This document shows, one piece after another, positions 1-8,108 of a stretch of 64,000 bases of DNA. The notes below the pieces were generated by a model. That model was not told the origin of the DNA and made no database searches. It saw nothing but the letters and a program-made list of their open reading frames with translations. Both the position numbers and the translations under genes were made by a program. This DNA is from a bacterium (GTDB taxonomy: Bacteria; Bacillota; Clostridia; Christensenellales; Aristaeellaceae), in contig SFTH01000004.1 of assembly GCA_004563405.1 (NCBI GenBank), forward strand, positions 124,001 through 188,000, written 5' to 3'. Each line of letters opens with the position of its first letter. Positions within the stretch are counted from its first letter, which is position 1.

Positions 1-31
1 GGAGAGAACATAAATCAGGAGGAAAACCCAA

Positions 32-1135
32 ATGGCAAACGGTGGAATTGATTCCGTTGAATTCTTCAGCGCGCTGGACGCCATGGCGAAAGAGCGCCGG
101 ATCAACAAGGAAGTGTTGTTTTCGGCCATTGAATCTGCGCTGATTTCCGCATACAAGAAGAACTTTGGCAAGACTGCGAACGTGCGCGCCGTCATTGACC
201 CGGACAAGGGTCAGGTGGAGGTCTACTCCCGCAAGACGGTGGTGGAGGAGGTCACGGATCCCCAGTGCGAGATGTCCCTGGCGGACGCCCGGGAGATTCG
301 CCCCCAGTATGAGATCGGCGATCTGGTGGAGGTGCCCGTCACCCCCCGCAACTTCGGCCGCATTGCCGCCCAGACGGGCAAGCAGGTTGTGGTTCAGCAC
401 CTGCGCGAGGCCGAGCGCGGCGTGATCTACGACGAGTACAGCCAGAAGGAGAACGAGATCCTGACGGCCATCGTGCAGCGTGTGGAAAACAAGCAGGTGT
501 TTGTGGAGCTGGGCCGCGTGGAAGGCCTGCTCGATCCCTCCCAGCAGATGCCCACCGAGGAGCTGAGCGTCAACGATCGCATCAAGGTCTATGTGCTGGA
601 GGTCTCCCGCATGGGCCGCGGCCCGCAGGTGTTCGTCTCTCGCACCCATCCGGGGCTGGTCAAGCGCCTGTTTGAGCTGGAGGTGCCCGAGATCGTGACC
701 GGCGTGGTGCAGATCAAGTCCATCGCCCGCGAGGCCGGCTTCCGCACCAAGATGGCCGTGTACTCCACGGATCCCATGATCGACGCCGTGGGCTCCTGCG
801 TGGGCCCGAGGGGCATGCGCGTGGAGAACGTGGTCAACGAGCTCAAGACGGAGAAGATCGACATCGTGAAGTGGTCGGCGGATCCGGCGGAATACATTGC
901 CAACGCCCTGAACCCGGCGCGCGTGATCAGCGTGTTCGTGTCCGAGGCGGAGAAGGCCGCCCGCGTCATCGTGCCGGACAACCAGCTGTCGCTGGCCATC
1001 GGCAAGGAGGGCCAGAATGCCCGCCTGGCCGCCAAGCTCACCGGCTGGAAGATCGACATCAAGAGCCAGAGCCAGATGGAGGCGCTGGCGGAGGAGCAGG
1101 GCGAAGAGAGCGCCGAGGCTGAGGAGGAGAACTGA
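32..1135 (+). CDS. nusA: transcription termination/antitermination protein NusA
   Basis: A 367-residue NusA of the short Gram-positive form. It binds RNA polymerase and nascent RNA and affects pausing, termination and antitermination. The order is an N-terminal polymerase-binding domain (about 1-125), an S1 domain (about 135-200) and two KH domains; the second carries [20 protein letters not shown] near residue 325. An acidic tail ([14 protein letters not shown]) closes the protein. AGGAGG lies 9 bases before the ATG. Its stop overlaps the ylxR start by one base, so it is translationally coupled. rimP, the usual upstream neighbour, would lie outside the window. Identification is secure from domain order and operon context. 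Confidence 0.98.
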   Translation: MANGGIDSVEFFSALDAMAKERRINKEVLFSAIESALISAYKKNFGKTANVRAVIDPDKGQVEVYSRKTVVEEVTDPQCEMSLADAREIRPQYEIGDLVEVPVTPRNFGRIAAQTGKQVVVQHLREAERGVIYDEYSQKENEILTAIVQRVENKQVFVELGRVEGLLDPSQQMPTEELSVNDRIKVYVLEVSRMGRGPQVFVSRTHPGLVKRLFELEVPEIVTGVVQIKSIAREAGFRTKMAVYSTDPMIDAVGSCVGPRGMRVENVVNELKTEKIDIVKWSADPAEYIANALNPARVISVFVSEAEKAARVIVPDNQLSLAIGKEGQNARLAAKLTGWKIDIKSQSQMEALAEEQGEESAEAEEEN

Positions 1136-1416
1136 TGCCCGTCAAGCCGCGCAAGATTCCGATGCGCATGTGCGTCGGATGCCGCGAAATGAAGCCCAAG
1201 GCGACGCTGCTGCGGGTGGTGAAGCCCCAGGACGGCGACGCCCACATCGACCGCGTCGGCAAGGCCGCCGGACGCGGCGCCTATGTGTGCAACAGCATCG
1301 AATGTCTGAAGAAGGCCGAGAAAACCCATGCGCTGGAGCGCGCGCTGGATGCAAAGATTGACGAAGGCGTGCTGCGCGCCCTGGAGGAGGACATCCTCGC
1401 GGGGGAAAAGGCGTGA
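1135..1416 (+). CDS. ylxR: YlxR family (DUF448) nucleoid/RNA-binding protein
   Basis: A 93-residue YlxR protein, a small basic protein conserved between nusA and infB in Bacillota. The family signature is visible: [17 protein letters not shown] near residues 12-28 and [16 protein letters not shown] further on. The family is thought to bind RNA or act as a transcription-associated factor; its exact role is not settled. The ATG overlaps the nusA stop (ATGA-type junction) and its own stop overlaps the GTG start of the next gene, so nusA-ylxR-ylxQ form a tightly coupled unit. Confidence 0.95.
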   Translation: MPVKPRKIPMRMCVGCREMKPKATLLRVVKPQDGDAHIDRVGKAAGRGAYVCNSIECLKKAEKTHALERALDAKIDEGVLRALEEDILAGEKA

Positions 1417-1715
1417 AGCGGGTTTTGAACATGCTGGGCCTGTGCATGCGGGCGGGAAAGCTCGTGACCGGCGAAAAGGCCTGCGTGCAGGCCGTGCGCA
1501 CGGGCAGCGCCTGCGCGGTGATTCTCGACCGCGCCGCGGCGAAGAACGCCGAAAAGGCCGTGACCGACGCCTGCGCGTGGCACGAAGTGCCGCTGCTGCG
1601 CGCGCCGGAGAACGAATTGGGCTATGCCATTGGGAAACCGGGCCGCATGGTTGCGGCCGTGACCGATCCGTCCTTTGCGGATCGCATACTTGAACTCGCA
1701 AAAGCGGGTTTATGA
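1413..1715 (+). CDS. ylxQ: L7Ae-family ribosomal protein YlxQ
   Basis: A 100-residue protein of the L7Ae/L30e/S12e RNA-binding fold, corresponding to YlxQ. The motif LGLCMRAGKLVTGE near the N-terminus is typical, followed by a Rossmann-like alpha/beta core. Homologues bind kink-turn RNA. The start is GTG within GTGA, overlapping the ylxR stop. It sits between ylxR and infB, the standard place for this gene. Its cellular role in Bacillota is not well defined. Confidence 0.93.
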   Translation: MKRVLNMLGLCMRAGKLVTGEKACVQAVRTGSACAVILDRAAAKNAEKAVTDACAWHEVPLLRAPENELGYAIGKPGRMVAAVTDPSFADRILELAKAGL

Positions 1716-1740
1716 TTACTATCGGGGGTGCATTTAGGGA

Positions 1741-4506
1741 ATGGCCAAAGTCAGGGTTCAAGACGCTACCAGAGAATTGAGCACAAATGCCGGAAGGATG
1801 CTGGAGAGCATATCCCAGATGCGGAAAAAGACGCAGGATATGCTGGGCAACCTGCGCAAGATTTCCGGGGATTTCGCCCGTGAGGCGCAGGAGAGCGCAG
1901 AGCGCGAGGCCAGAGAAGAGCAGAAGAAGCGCTACGAGGCCGAAGCGCAGTTTATGAACGCCTATTCCAGCGAGCAGGTGCCCGAGGTGCCCGCAGAGCT
2001 TCCCAAGGAGGTCAAAGCCCAGAGCGCTCCCGAGCCGGAGAGCAGGCCTCAGTCCCCCGCTGAGAAGGCAGAGCCGGCGGAAACTGCGAAGGTCGAAGCG
2101 CCCCGCGCGGAGGCCCCGCGCGAGGAGGGCCGTCCGGCCCGTCCCGCGCAGGGCGTACAGCAGCCCCGCGGCCCCTACGGCCGTCCGGTGCAGCCGGGTC
2201 CGCAGGGCGCGCAGCAGCCCCGCGGCCCCTACGGCCGTCCGGTGCAGCCGGGACAGCAGAGCGCACAGCCCCGCGGCCCCTACGGTTGCCCCGCGCAGCC
2301 GGGACAGCAGGGCGCACAGCCCCGCGGCCCCTACGGCCGCCCCGCGCAGCCGGGACAGCAGGGTGCACAGCCCCGCGGCCCCTATGGCCGTCCTGCACAG
2401 CCGGGTCAGCAGGGCCCGGCGGGCAACCGCCCCTTCGGCGGTCGTCCCCAGGGTGCGGGCGGCGCGCCCGGACAGGGCGGACGCTCCTTTGGCGGCGCCG
2501 GCAGCAGAGGCGGCTTTGGCCGCAAGGCGCCGGAGCTCGCGCCCGCGATGGAGAAGGAGCGCGTATCCAACTACGATCCCAACAAGAAGCAGTATGTCCG
2601 CCAGAACGATCCCGAGCGCAACGCCTCCAAGGCGGGCCGCCGCAAGGATACCGGCGTGAACATGAGCATCAACGGCTACGATGACGAGTTCGTGCGCGGC
2701 AAGCGCAAGAAGAAGCAGGCGGCCCCGACGAAGGTGTTTGAGGCGGCCCGCATCGAAAAGGCCGTGATGACCGCGGAGACGATCACCGTGCGCGACCTGT
2801 CCGAGCGCATCGGCAAGCCCGCGGGCGAGATCATCAAGAAGCTGATGATGCTGGGCATCATCGCCACCATCAACAACGAGCTGGATTACGAGACCGCCGG
2901 CCTGGTCTGCGCGGAGTACGACATCGAGCTGGAGAAGAAGATCGCAGAGACCGCAGAGGACGCCCTCGAGAAGGAGGACGTGCAGGATGCGGAGGAGGAT
3001 CTGGTGCCGCGTCCGCCGGTCGTGACCATCATGGGTCACGTCGACCACGGCAAGACCTCCCTGCTGGACTACATCCGCAAGACCCGCGTGACTGCGGGCG
3101 AGGCGGGCGGCATCACCCAGCACATCGGCGCGTACACCGTCAACCTCAACGGCAAGCAGATTACCTTCCTGGACACCCCCGGCCACGAGGCCTTCACCTC
3201 CATGCGCCTGCGCGGCGCGATGGCCACCGACATCGCCATCCTGGTGGTGGCGGCGGACGACGGCGTGATGCCGCAGACCATTGAGGCCATCAACCACGCC
3301 AAGGCGGCGGGCGTGCAGACCATCGTCGCCATCAACAAGATCGACAAGCCCGCGGCGAACATCGAGCGCATCAAGCAGCAGCTGACCGAGTATGAGCTGG
3401 TGTGCGAGGACTGGGGCGGCGACACGATCATGGTGCCCGTCTCCGCCGTGACCGGCGAGGGCGTGGACCAGCTGCTGGAGATGATCCTGCTGGTCGCAGA
3501 GGTGCAGGATTACCGGGCCAATCCGAACCGCAAGGCCCGCGGCATCATCATCGAGGCGCGCCTGGACAAGGGCCGCGGCCCGGTGGCCACGGTGCTGGTG
3601 AAGAACGGTACGCTGCGCGTGGGCGACACCATCGTCGCAGGCACGGCTTACGGCCGCGTGCGCGCCATGGTGAACGAGCGCGGCGAGCGCATGAAGAGCG
3701 CGGGTCCCTCCGATCCGGTGGAGGTCATCGGCTTCAACGACGTGCCCGAGGCGGGCGACCAGATCAGCGCGGTGGACGACGACAAGCTCTCCCGCCAGGT
3801 GGCCGAGGAGCGCAAGGATCGCCTGCGCGCGGCGCTGATCAAGGAGCAGCAGAAGACCACCCTGGACGACCTGTTCAGCCAGATTTCCGCGGGTCAGATC
3901 AAGGATCTGAACGTGATCATCAAGGCCGACGTGCAGGGCAGCGTCGAGGCGGTGCGCCAGTCCCTGGAGAAGCTCTCTAACGACGAGGTGCGCGTGCGCT
4001 CCATCCACGGCGGCGTGGGTGCGATCAACGAGTCCGACGTCATGCTGGCCTCCACGGCCAACGCCATCATCATCGGCTTCAACGTGCGCCCGGACAACAA
4101 CGCGCGCGCCATGGCCGAGAAGGAAAAGATCGACGTGCGGCTCTACCGCGTCATCTATCAGGCCATTGAGGACGTGCAGAACGCCATGAAGGGCATGCTC
4201 GCCCCGAAGTTCAAGGAGGTTCTGTTGGGCCACGCCACCGTGCGCCAGCCCTTCAAGGTCTCCGGCGTGGGCACCATCGCCGGCTCCTACGTCACCGACG
4301 GCAAGATCGTGCGCAGCCAGCAGATTCGTCTGCTGCGCGACAACGTGGTCATCCACGAGGGCAAGATCAGCTCTCTGAAGCGCTTCAAGGACGACGCCAA
4401 GGAAGTCAACACCGGCTATGAATGCGGCATTGGCATTGAGGGGTACAATGACATCAAGGAGAACGACGTCATCGAGTGCTTCGTGATGGAGGAAATCGAA
4501 CAGTAA
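1741..4506 (+). CDS. infB: translation initiation factor IF-2
   Basis: A 921-residue IF-2, the GTPase that delivers fMet-tRNA to the 30S subunit and promotes subunit joining. The N-terminal 280 residues are low-complexity: a charged coiled-coil-like stretch, then a Pro/Gly/Gln-rich section holding five tandem repeats, then a Gly/Arg-rich stretch. An IF2_N-type domain follows near residues 340-400. The G domain starts near residue 430 with GHVDHGKTS (G1), then DTPGHEAF (G3) and NKID (G4). Domains II-IV fill the C-terminal half and end in [20 protein letters not shown]. Length is normal for the long form. A G-rich stretch before the ATG serves as ribosome binding site. Confidence 0.98.
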   Translation: MAKVRVQDATRELSTNAGRMLESISQMRKKTQDMLGNLRKISGDFAREAQESAEREAREEQKKRYEAEAQFMNAYSSEQVPEVPAELPKEVKAQSAPEPESRPQSPAEKAEPAETAKVEAPRAEAPREEGRPARPAQGVQQPRGPYGRPVQPGPQGAQQPRGPYGRPVQPGQQSAQPRGPYGCPAQPGQQGAQPRGPYGRPAQPGQQGAQPRGPYGRPAQPGQQGPAGNRPFGGRPQGAGGAPGQGGRSFGGAGSRGGFGRKAPELAPAMEKERVSNYDPNKKQYVRQNDPERNASKAGRRKDTGVNMSINGYDDEFVRGKRKKKQAAPTKVFEAARIEKAVMTAETITVRDLSERIGKPAGEIIKKLMMLGIIATINNELDYETAGLVCAEYDIELEKKIAETAEDALEKEDVQDAEEDLVPRPPVVTIMGHVDHGKTSLLDYIRKTRVTAGEAGGITQHIGAYTVNLNGKQITFLDTPGHEAFTSMRLRGAMATDIAILVVAADDGVMPQTIEAINHAKAAGVQTIVAINKIDKPAANIERIKQQLTEYELVCEDWGGDTIMVPVSAVTGEGVDQLLEMILLVAEVQDYRANPNRKARGIIIEARLDKGRGPVATVLVKNGTLRVGDTIVAGTAYGRVRAMVNERGERMKSAGPSDPVEVIGFNDVPEAGDQISAVDDDKLSRQVAEERKDRLRAALIKEQQKTTLDDLFSQISAGQIKDLNVIIKADVQGSVEAVRQSLEKLSNDEVRVRSIHGGVGAINESDVMLASTANAIIIGFNVRPDNNARAMAEKEKIDVRLYRVIYQAIEDVQNAMKGMLAPKFKEVLLGHATVRQPFKVSGVGTIAGSYVTDGKIVRSQQIRLLRDNVVIHEGKISSLKRFKDDAKEVNTGYECGIGIEGYNDIKENDVIECFVMEEIEQ
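2161..2418 (+). repeat. five tandem in-frame repeats inside infB
   Basis: Copies begin at 2161, 2215, 2266, 2317 and 2368, spacing 54, 51, 51 and 51 bases. Each encodes a version of [17 protein letters not shown] in the disordered N-terminal arm of IF-2. The third copy reads PYGCPAQ instead of PYGRPAQ. Near-identity of the copies at DNA level suggests recent unit duplication. Confidence 0.93.
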
Positions 4507-4512
4507 GGATTT

Positions 4513-4550
4513 TCGGCGGGCGTTCATTGGAGATGGACGCCCGCCATTTT
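4513..4550 (+). terminator. hairpin after infB, possible terminator/attenuator
   Basis: GGCGGGCGT is mirrored by ACGCCCGCC about 12 bases later and followed by ATTTT. A second GC-rich hairpin (GCGGGCG / CGCCCGC, then TTTAT) lies just downstream, before the rbfA start. They could partly separate infB from rbfA transcription. The short T-runs make full termination uncertain. Confidence 0.5.
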
Positions 4551-4650
4551 GGAATGAGGGGCGAAGGAGCCTGAAGAACGGCGGGCGGCGTGCGCGGCGC
4601 CCGCTTTATCTGTGAAGCGTCCGCCGTCGGCGGGCCGGAAAGGGGAAAAT

Positions 4651-5010
4651 ATGGCAGCTTATGATCGCATCGACCGCATTTCCGAGGAAGTGCACAAGGC
4701 CATAGACCGCATCATCCGCGACGAAGTGAACGACCCGCGCGTGGGCGGCACCTGGAGCATCGTGCGCTGCGAGGTCACACGCGACCTGCGCTACGCCAAG
4801 GTTCGCGTGAGCATCCTCGAGGCGGAGCGCCGCAGGGGCATGATGGAGGCGCTCAACCGCGCGGCGGGCTTCATTCGGCGGGAGCTGGGGCGCGAGGTGG
4901 ACCTGCGCTATGTGCCGGAGATCCTCTTCGAGCTGGATACGAACATGGAATACGCGGCGAAGATCAATCAGATTCTGAAGGAGAGCCAAAAAGATGGGGC
5001 GGATGACTGA
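4651..5010 (+). CDS. rbfA: ribosome-binding factor A
   Basis: A 119-residue RbfA, the KH-fold factor needed for late 30S maturation and 16S rRNA 5' processing. The start chosen is the ATG at 4651 (MAAYDRIDRISEEVHKAID) because GGAAAGGGG precedes it at good spacing and family N-termini begin there; an in-frame ATG at 4612 would add 13 unlikely residues. Typical features are IVRCEVTRDLRYAKVRVSIL and the conserved RxELG segment (RRELGREVDLRYVPEILF). The 3' end overlaps the next gene by 17 bases. Confidence 0.96.
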   Translation: MAAYDRIDRISEEVHKAIDRIIRDEVNDPRVGGTWSIVRCEVTRDLRYAKVRVSILEAERRRGMMEALNRAAGFIRRELGREVDLRYVPEILFELDTNMEYAAKINQILKESQKDGADD

Positions 5011-5956
5011 GCTGGCCGCCTTCCTGAAGGCGCGGAACAGCTGGATCGTGTTCGGGCATGTGAATCCGGACGGCGACGCGGCAGGCAGCTGCATCGCGCT
5101 GGCGCTGGCGCTGGAGGCGCTGGGCAAGCGCGCGTGCGTGTACCTGCCGGGGGGCCTGCCGGAGATGTACCGGGTGTTTCCCTGCACGGTGGAGATCGCC
5201 TCCGGCGATGCGCTCCCCTTCCGGGTGGAGGGCGGATTTGCGGCGGACGTCTCCGAGCCGGAGCGGCTGGGCAGCGGACGGGCGCTCTATGACGCCTGCC
5301 CCGGCCGGGCCATGCTGGATCACCACGCCACCAACGCGGGCTTTGGCGAGGCGCATGTGGTGGACGGCGCGGCGGCGGCCACCGGCGAGCTGGCGGTGGA
5401 ACTGATCGCGGAGCTGGGCGTGGAGCTCACGGAGGAGATGGCCACCTGGCTGTTCATCGCCATCTGCACGGACTGTGGGCGCTTCGGCTACTCCAGTACC
5501 CGCGCGCAGACCATGGAGGCCGCGGCGGCCTGCCTGCGGGCGGGCATCGACCTGGACGGCGTGACCCGGGAGCTCTACCGAACCCGCTCCGAGGGCCGAA
5601 CCCGACTGCTGGGCATGGCGCTCAACGGCCTGGAGATGGACGGCAGCGGAAGGATGTGCTGGGCCCGCCTGACGGAGGACATGTTCCGGCGCGCGGGCGC
5701 GCTGCGGGAGGACAACGAGGGCATCGTAAACTACCTGCTGGAGATTCGCGGCGTGCAGTTTGCCTGCCTCGCAGAGGAGCGGGGGAGCCAGACCAAGTTT
5801 TCCCTGCGCTCCAAGCTACCGCTGGACGTGGCGGAGGCGGTGGCCGTGCCCCTGGGCGGCGGCGGACACGCCTGCGCGGCGGGCGTGACGCTGAACCTGC
5901 CCCTGGAGGAGGCCCTAGCACGGGTGCTCGCGCAGGCGGAAGCGGCCCTGAAATAA
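4994..5956 (+). CDS. nrnA: DHH/DHHA1 phosphoesterase, NrnA-like nanoRNase/pAp phosphatase
   Basis: A 320-residue DHH-family phosphoesterase. NrnA enzymes degrade 2-5 nt RNAs and dephosphorylate 3'-phosphoadenosine 5'-phosphate in the cytosol, using Mn2+. Visible motifs are GHVNPDGDAAGS (motif I, residues about 21-32), LDHHATN (DHH motif, about 107) and GGGGHACAAG in the DHHA1 domain near the C-terminus. Length matches B. subtilis NrnA. It starts inside the 3' end of rbfA, so it is probably translationally coupled; an ATG at 5003 is an alternative start. Position between rbfA and truB is the usual Bacillota arrangement. Confidence 0.93.
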   Translation: MGRMTELAAFLKARNSWIVFGHVNPDGDAAGSCIALALALEALGKRACVYLPGGLPEMYRVFPCTVEIASGDALPFRVEGGFAADVSEPERLGSGRALYDACPGRAMLDHHATNAGFGEAHVVDGAAAATGELAVELIAELGVELTEEMATWLFIAICTDCGRFGYSSTRAQTMEAAAACLRAGIDLDGVTRELYRTRSEGRTRLLGMALNGLEMDGSGRMCWARLTEDMFRRAGALREDNEGIVNYLLEIRGVQFACLAEERGSQTKFSLRSKLPLDVAEAVAVPLGGGGHACAAGVTLNLPLEEALARVLAQAEAALK

Positions 5957-5977
5957 GAGAGAAACGGAACGAAGAGC

Positions 5978-6898
5978 ATGAACGGTTTTCTGATTGCGAA
6001 CAAGCCGACGGGGATCACCAGCTCCAATCTGGTGGTCTTTGTGCGCAAGCGCCTGCCCCGGGGAACCGCCGTGGGCCACGGCGGCACGCTGGATCCCGAG
6101 GCGTCGGGCGTGCTGCCCGTGTGCGTGGGCGCGGCCACGCGGCTGTTCGACTACATCATCGACAAGCAAAAGACCTACGTCGCGGAGATCGCGCTGGGAA
6201 TTGAGACCGATACCCAGGACGCCACCGGACAGGTGGTGCTGGAGCGCCCCGTGAACGTCACCGAGGATGCGCTGCGCGGCGTCCTGCCGGAATTCGTGGG
6301 GGAGATCGAGCAGATTCCGCCGATGTATTCGGCCATCAAGCGGGGCGGCAAGCGGATGTATCAGCTGGCCCGCAAGGGGGAGCGCGTGGAGCTGGAGCCC
6401 AGGAGGTGCCGCGTGGACGGCGTGGAGCTGCTGGAAAGAACCGGTGAAAACCGCTACCGCATCCGGGTGGACTGCGGCAAGGGCGTCTACATCCGCACCC
6501 TCTGCCATGATATCGGGCAGAGGCTGGGCTGCGGAGCGCACATGGCGAGCCTTATGCGCACGGCGGCGGGCGTGTTCCGGATCGAGGACGCGCTGAGTCG
6601 GGAGGAGATCGACGCGGCGCATCGGGAGGGCACGCTTGAGGAGAAGCTGCTTCCCCTGGACGCGCCCCTTCAGCACCTGCCGAAGGTCGTGCTCACCGAG
6701 GCGGCCCGCCACGCGGTCGTCAATGGGAACGTGCTCAGGACAGAGTGGATGGTCGAAAGCGCGCCCCGGGCCGAGGCGCTGCGCATCTATCTGAACGACG
6801 TGTTTGCGGGCATCGGCCAGACCCAACCGGACGGCACGGTGCGCTTTCGGGCGATGCTTCTGCCGGAGGAGGAGAGACATGCGTTTCTGGCGCGATGA
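5978..6898 (+). CDS. truB: tRNA pseudouridine-55 synthase
   Basis: A 306-residue TruB that makes pseudouridine 55 in the T-loop of tRNAs. The catalytic motif HGGTLDPEASGVLPV contains the nucleophilic Asp at residue 39. Other family segments are KTYVAEIALGIETDTQDATG and the PPMYSAIKRGGKRMYQLARKG block; a C-terminal PUA-like segment follows (about 230-306). It lies 21 bases after nrnA and overlaps the next gene's start by 20 bases, consistent with the truB-ribF pair common in Bacillota. Confidence 0.97.
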   Translation: MNGFLIANKPTGITSSNLVVFVRKRLPRGTAVGHGGTLDPEASGVLPVCVGAATRLFDYIIDKQKTYVAEIALGIETDTQDATGQVVLERPVNVTEDALRGVLPEFVGEIEQIPPMYSAIKRGGKRMYQLARKGERVELEPRRCRVDGVELLERTGENRYRIRVDCGKGVYIRTLCHDIGQRLGCGAHMASLMRTAAGVFRIEDALSREEIDAAHREGTLEEKLLPLDAPLQHLPKVVLTEAARHAVVNGNVLRTEWMVESAPRAEALRIYLNDVFAGIGQTQPDGTVRFRAMLLPEEERHAFLAR

Positions 6899-7442
6899 GG
6901 AACAGTTTGACCTGCCCTCCTGCGTGGTGGCGCTGGGCACCTTTGACGGCGTGCACAAGGGGCACCAGGCGCTGATCCGCCAGGCGATGGAGCTGGCGCG
7001 GGAGCTGGACACGGCCTGCGTGGCGTACACCTTCTATGAACACCCGCTGCGCGTGCTCTGCCCCGAGCGGGCGCCCAGGATGTTGCTGTCCCCCTTCGAA
7101 AAGCGGGAGAAGCTTCAGGCGATGGGCATCGACGGCCTGTTGATGCGGAATTTCACGCCGGAATACGCGGCGACGGAACCGGTTACCTACCTGGAGGGGC
7201 TGGTCAGCCGCATGCGCGTCAAGGGCGTGGTGGCGGGCTTCAACTACACCTTCGGCGCGGGCGGCCGGGGAAACGCGGACCTGATCCGCAGCGAGGCCGA
7301 TCGCCTGGGCTACCGCGCGGTCATCGTGGACGCGGTGATGGACGAGGGCGACGTGGTTTCCTCCACACTCCTGCGGAGACTGAAGGAACAGGGAGAGACG
7401 GAGCGCTTCACGCGCCTGTTTCAACTGAAGGATCCGCGTTAA
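6879..7442 (+). CDS. FAD synthetase (RibF-like), riboflavin kinase domain absent
   Basis: A 187-residue protein equal to the N-terminal FMN adenylyltransferase half of RibF. Nucleotidyltransferase motifs are present: GTFDGVHKGH (about 20-29), the GFNYTFGAGGRGN segment and VSSTLLRRLKEQG. In bifunctional RibF (about 310 residues) the flavokinase domain follows this point; here the protein ends 20 residues later and no kinase coding appears downstream in any frame. It should therefore make FAD from FMN, with FMN made by another enzyme. The start is the ATG at 6879 behind GGAGGAG, overlapping the truB end. Confidence 0.85.
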   Translation: MRFWRDEEQFDLPSCVVALGTFDGVHKGHQALIRQAMELARELDTACVAYTFYEHPLRVLCPERAPRMLLSPFEKREKLQAMGIDGLLMRNFTPEYAATEPVTYLEGLVSRMRVKGVVAGFNYTFGAGGRGNADLIRSEADRLGYRAVIVDAVMDEGDVVSSTLLRRLKEQGETERFTRLFQLKDPR

Positions 7443-7467
7443 ACTTTCCAAAACTCGTGTGCGGACG

Positions 7468-7496
7468 TTTACAAACGCGGGACGGTATGGTAAAAT
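7468..7496 (+). promoter_or_regulatory. sigma-A promoter for rpsO
   Basis: TTTACA (7468-7473), 17-base spacer, TAAAAT (7491-7496). It lies directly after the ribF-like gene and gives a leader of about 100 bases before rpsO. Confidence 0.75.
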
Positions 7497-7504
7497 AGTA
7501 AAAG

Positions 7505-7601
7505 TGGCATTCTGGTTTGCCACAATTACGCTCGCACGGTTTGCCGAAAACTCCGACGGCATACGGTGCCTGCGCGCAAGAGAAAGAGGAGGAAGAAACC
7601 C
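7505..7601 (+). promoter_or_regulatory. structured rpsO leader, possible S15 autoregulatory site
   Basis: The leader holds a clear hairpin, GTGGCA ... TGCCAC (about 7507-7526), followed by further pairing segments and GAGGAGG before the ATG. rpsO leaders in many bacteria bind S15 and control their own translation. This leader was not matched to a specific known S15 motif, so the role is inferred. Confidence 0.35.
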
Positions 7602-7856
7602 ATGACCAAGCAGGAAATCATTTCCACCTACGGCCGCCACGAAGGCGATACCGGTTCCCCCGAGGTTCAGGTCGCTCTGCTGACCGAGCGCATCAACCAC
7701 CTCAACGAGCATCTGAAGATGCACAAGAAGGACCACCACTCCCGTCGCGGCCTGCTGCTGATGGTTGGTCAGCGTCGCGGTCTGCTGGACTATCTGAAGA
7801 AGACCGACATCGAAGCCTATCGTGCTCTGATTGCCAAGCTCGGCCTGCGCAAGTAA
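7602..7856 (+). CDS. rpsO: 30S ribosomal protein S15
   Basis: An 84-residue S15, a primary binder of the 16S rRNA central domain. Characteristic blocks are [20 protein letters not shown] and [19 protein letters not shown]. The start at 7602 (MTKQEII) fits the family and has GAGGAGG upstream; an in-frame ATG-less extension of 12 basic residues was not accepted. It is followed by pnp, the classical rpsO-pnp pair. Confidence 0.98.
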   Translation: MTKQEIISTYGRHEGDTGSPEVQVALLTERINHLNEHLKMHKKDHHSRRGLLLMVGQRRGLLDYLKKTDIEAYRALIAKLGLRK

Positions 7857-7892
7857 AGCGGGTCCGGCGCTTGCCCCAAGGTGAGCCGTTCG

Positions 7893-7928
7893 CGCCGCCG
7901 CCCGTATCACAATCGAGCGGCGGCGTTT
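7893..7928 (+). terminator. GC hairpin between rpsO and pnp
   Basis: CGCCGCCGC (7893-7901) pairs with GCGGCGGCG (7917-7925), followed by TTT. More hairpin-forming segments fill 7960-8060, for example CCCGCGCG/CGCGGG near 8032-8049. Such structures between rpsO and pnp are often RNase processing or attenuation sites. I see no coding potential in 7857-8108. Confidence 0.55.
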
Positions 7929-8108
7929 CGTGCGGAATTGGGGTGGGAGGCCTCCGGGCGCTGCGTGTGGACGCTAGGATGCGGAAGCGGTTTCCGCAGG
8001 CGTGCGTCTGTACGCAGAGCTTCGGATTTTCGCCCGCGCGTGCGCGGGCAAAGCAACCGGTAACAAAAAAATTGAGATAAGAGAGAAACCCAAGGAGGGC
8101 AAGAGAAA

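Noticed and set aside
589..4527. Open frame of 1312 codons on the minus strand opposite nusA-infB
   Set aside because: It mirrors the codon pattern of clear genes on the other strand; His/Leu/Ala/Gly/Val-rich composition is typical of antisense reading in GC-rich DNA, and it has no domain resemblance.
4612..4650. Upstream ATG for rbfA
   Set aside because: It would add 13 residues not found in the family and has no ribosome binding site, whereas 4651 has both.
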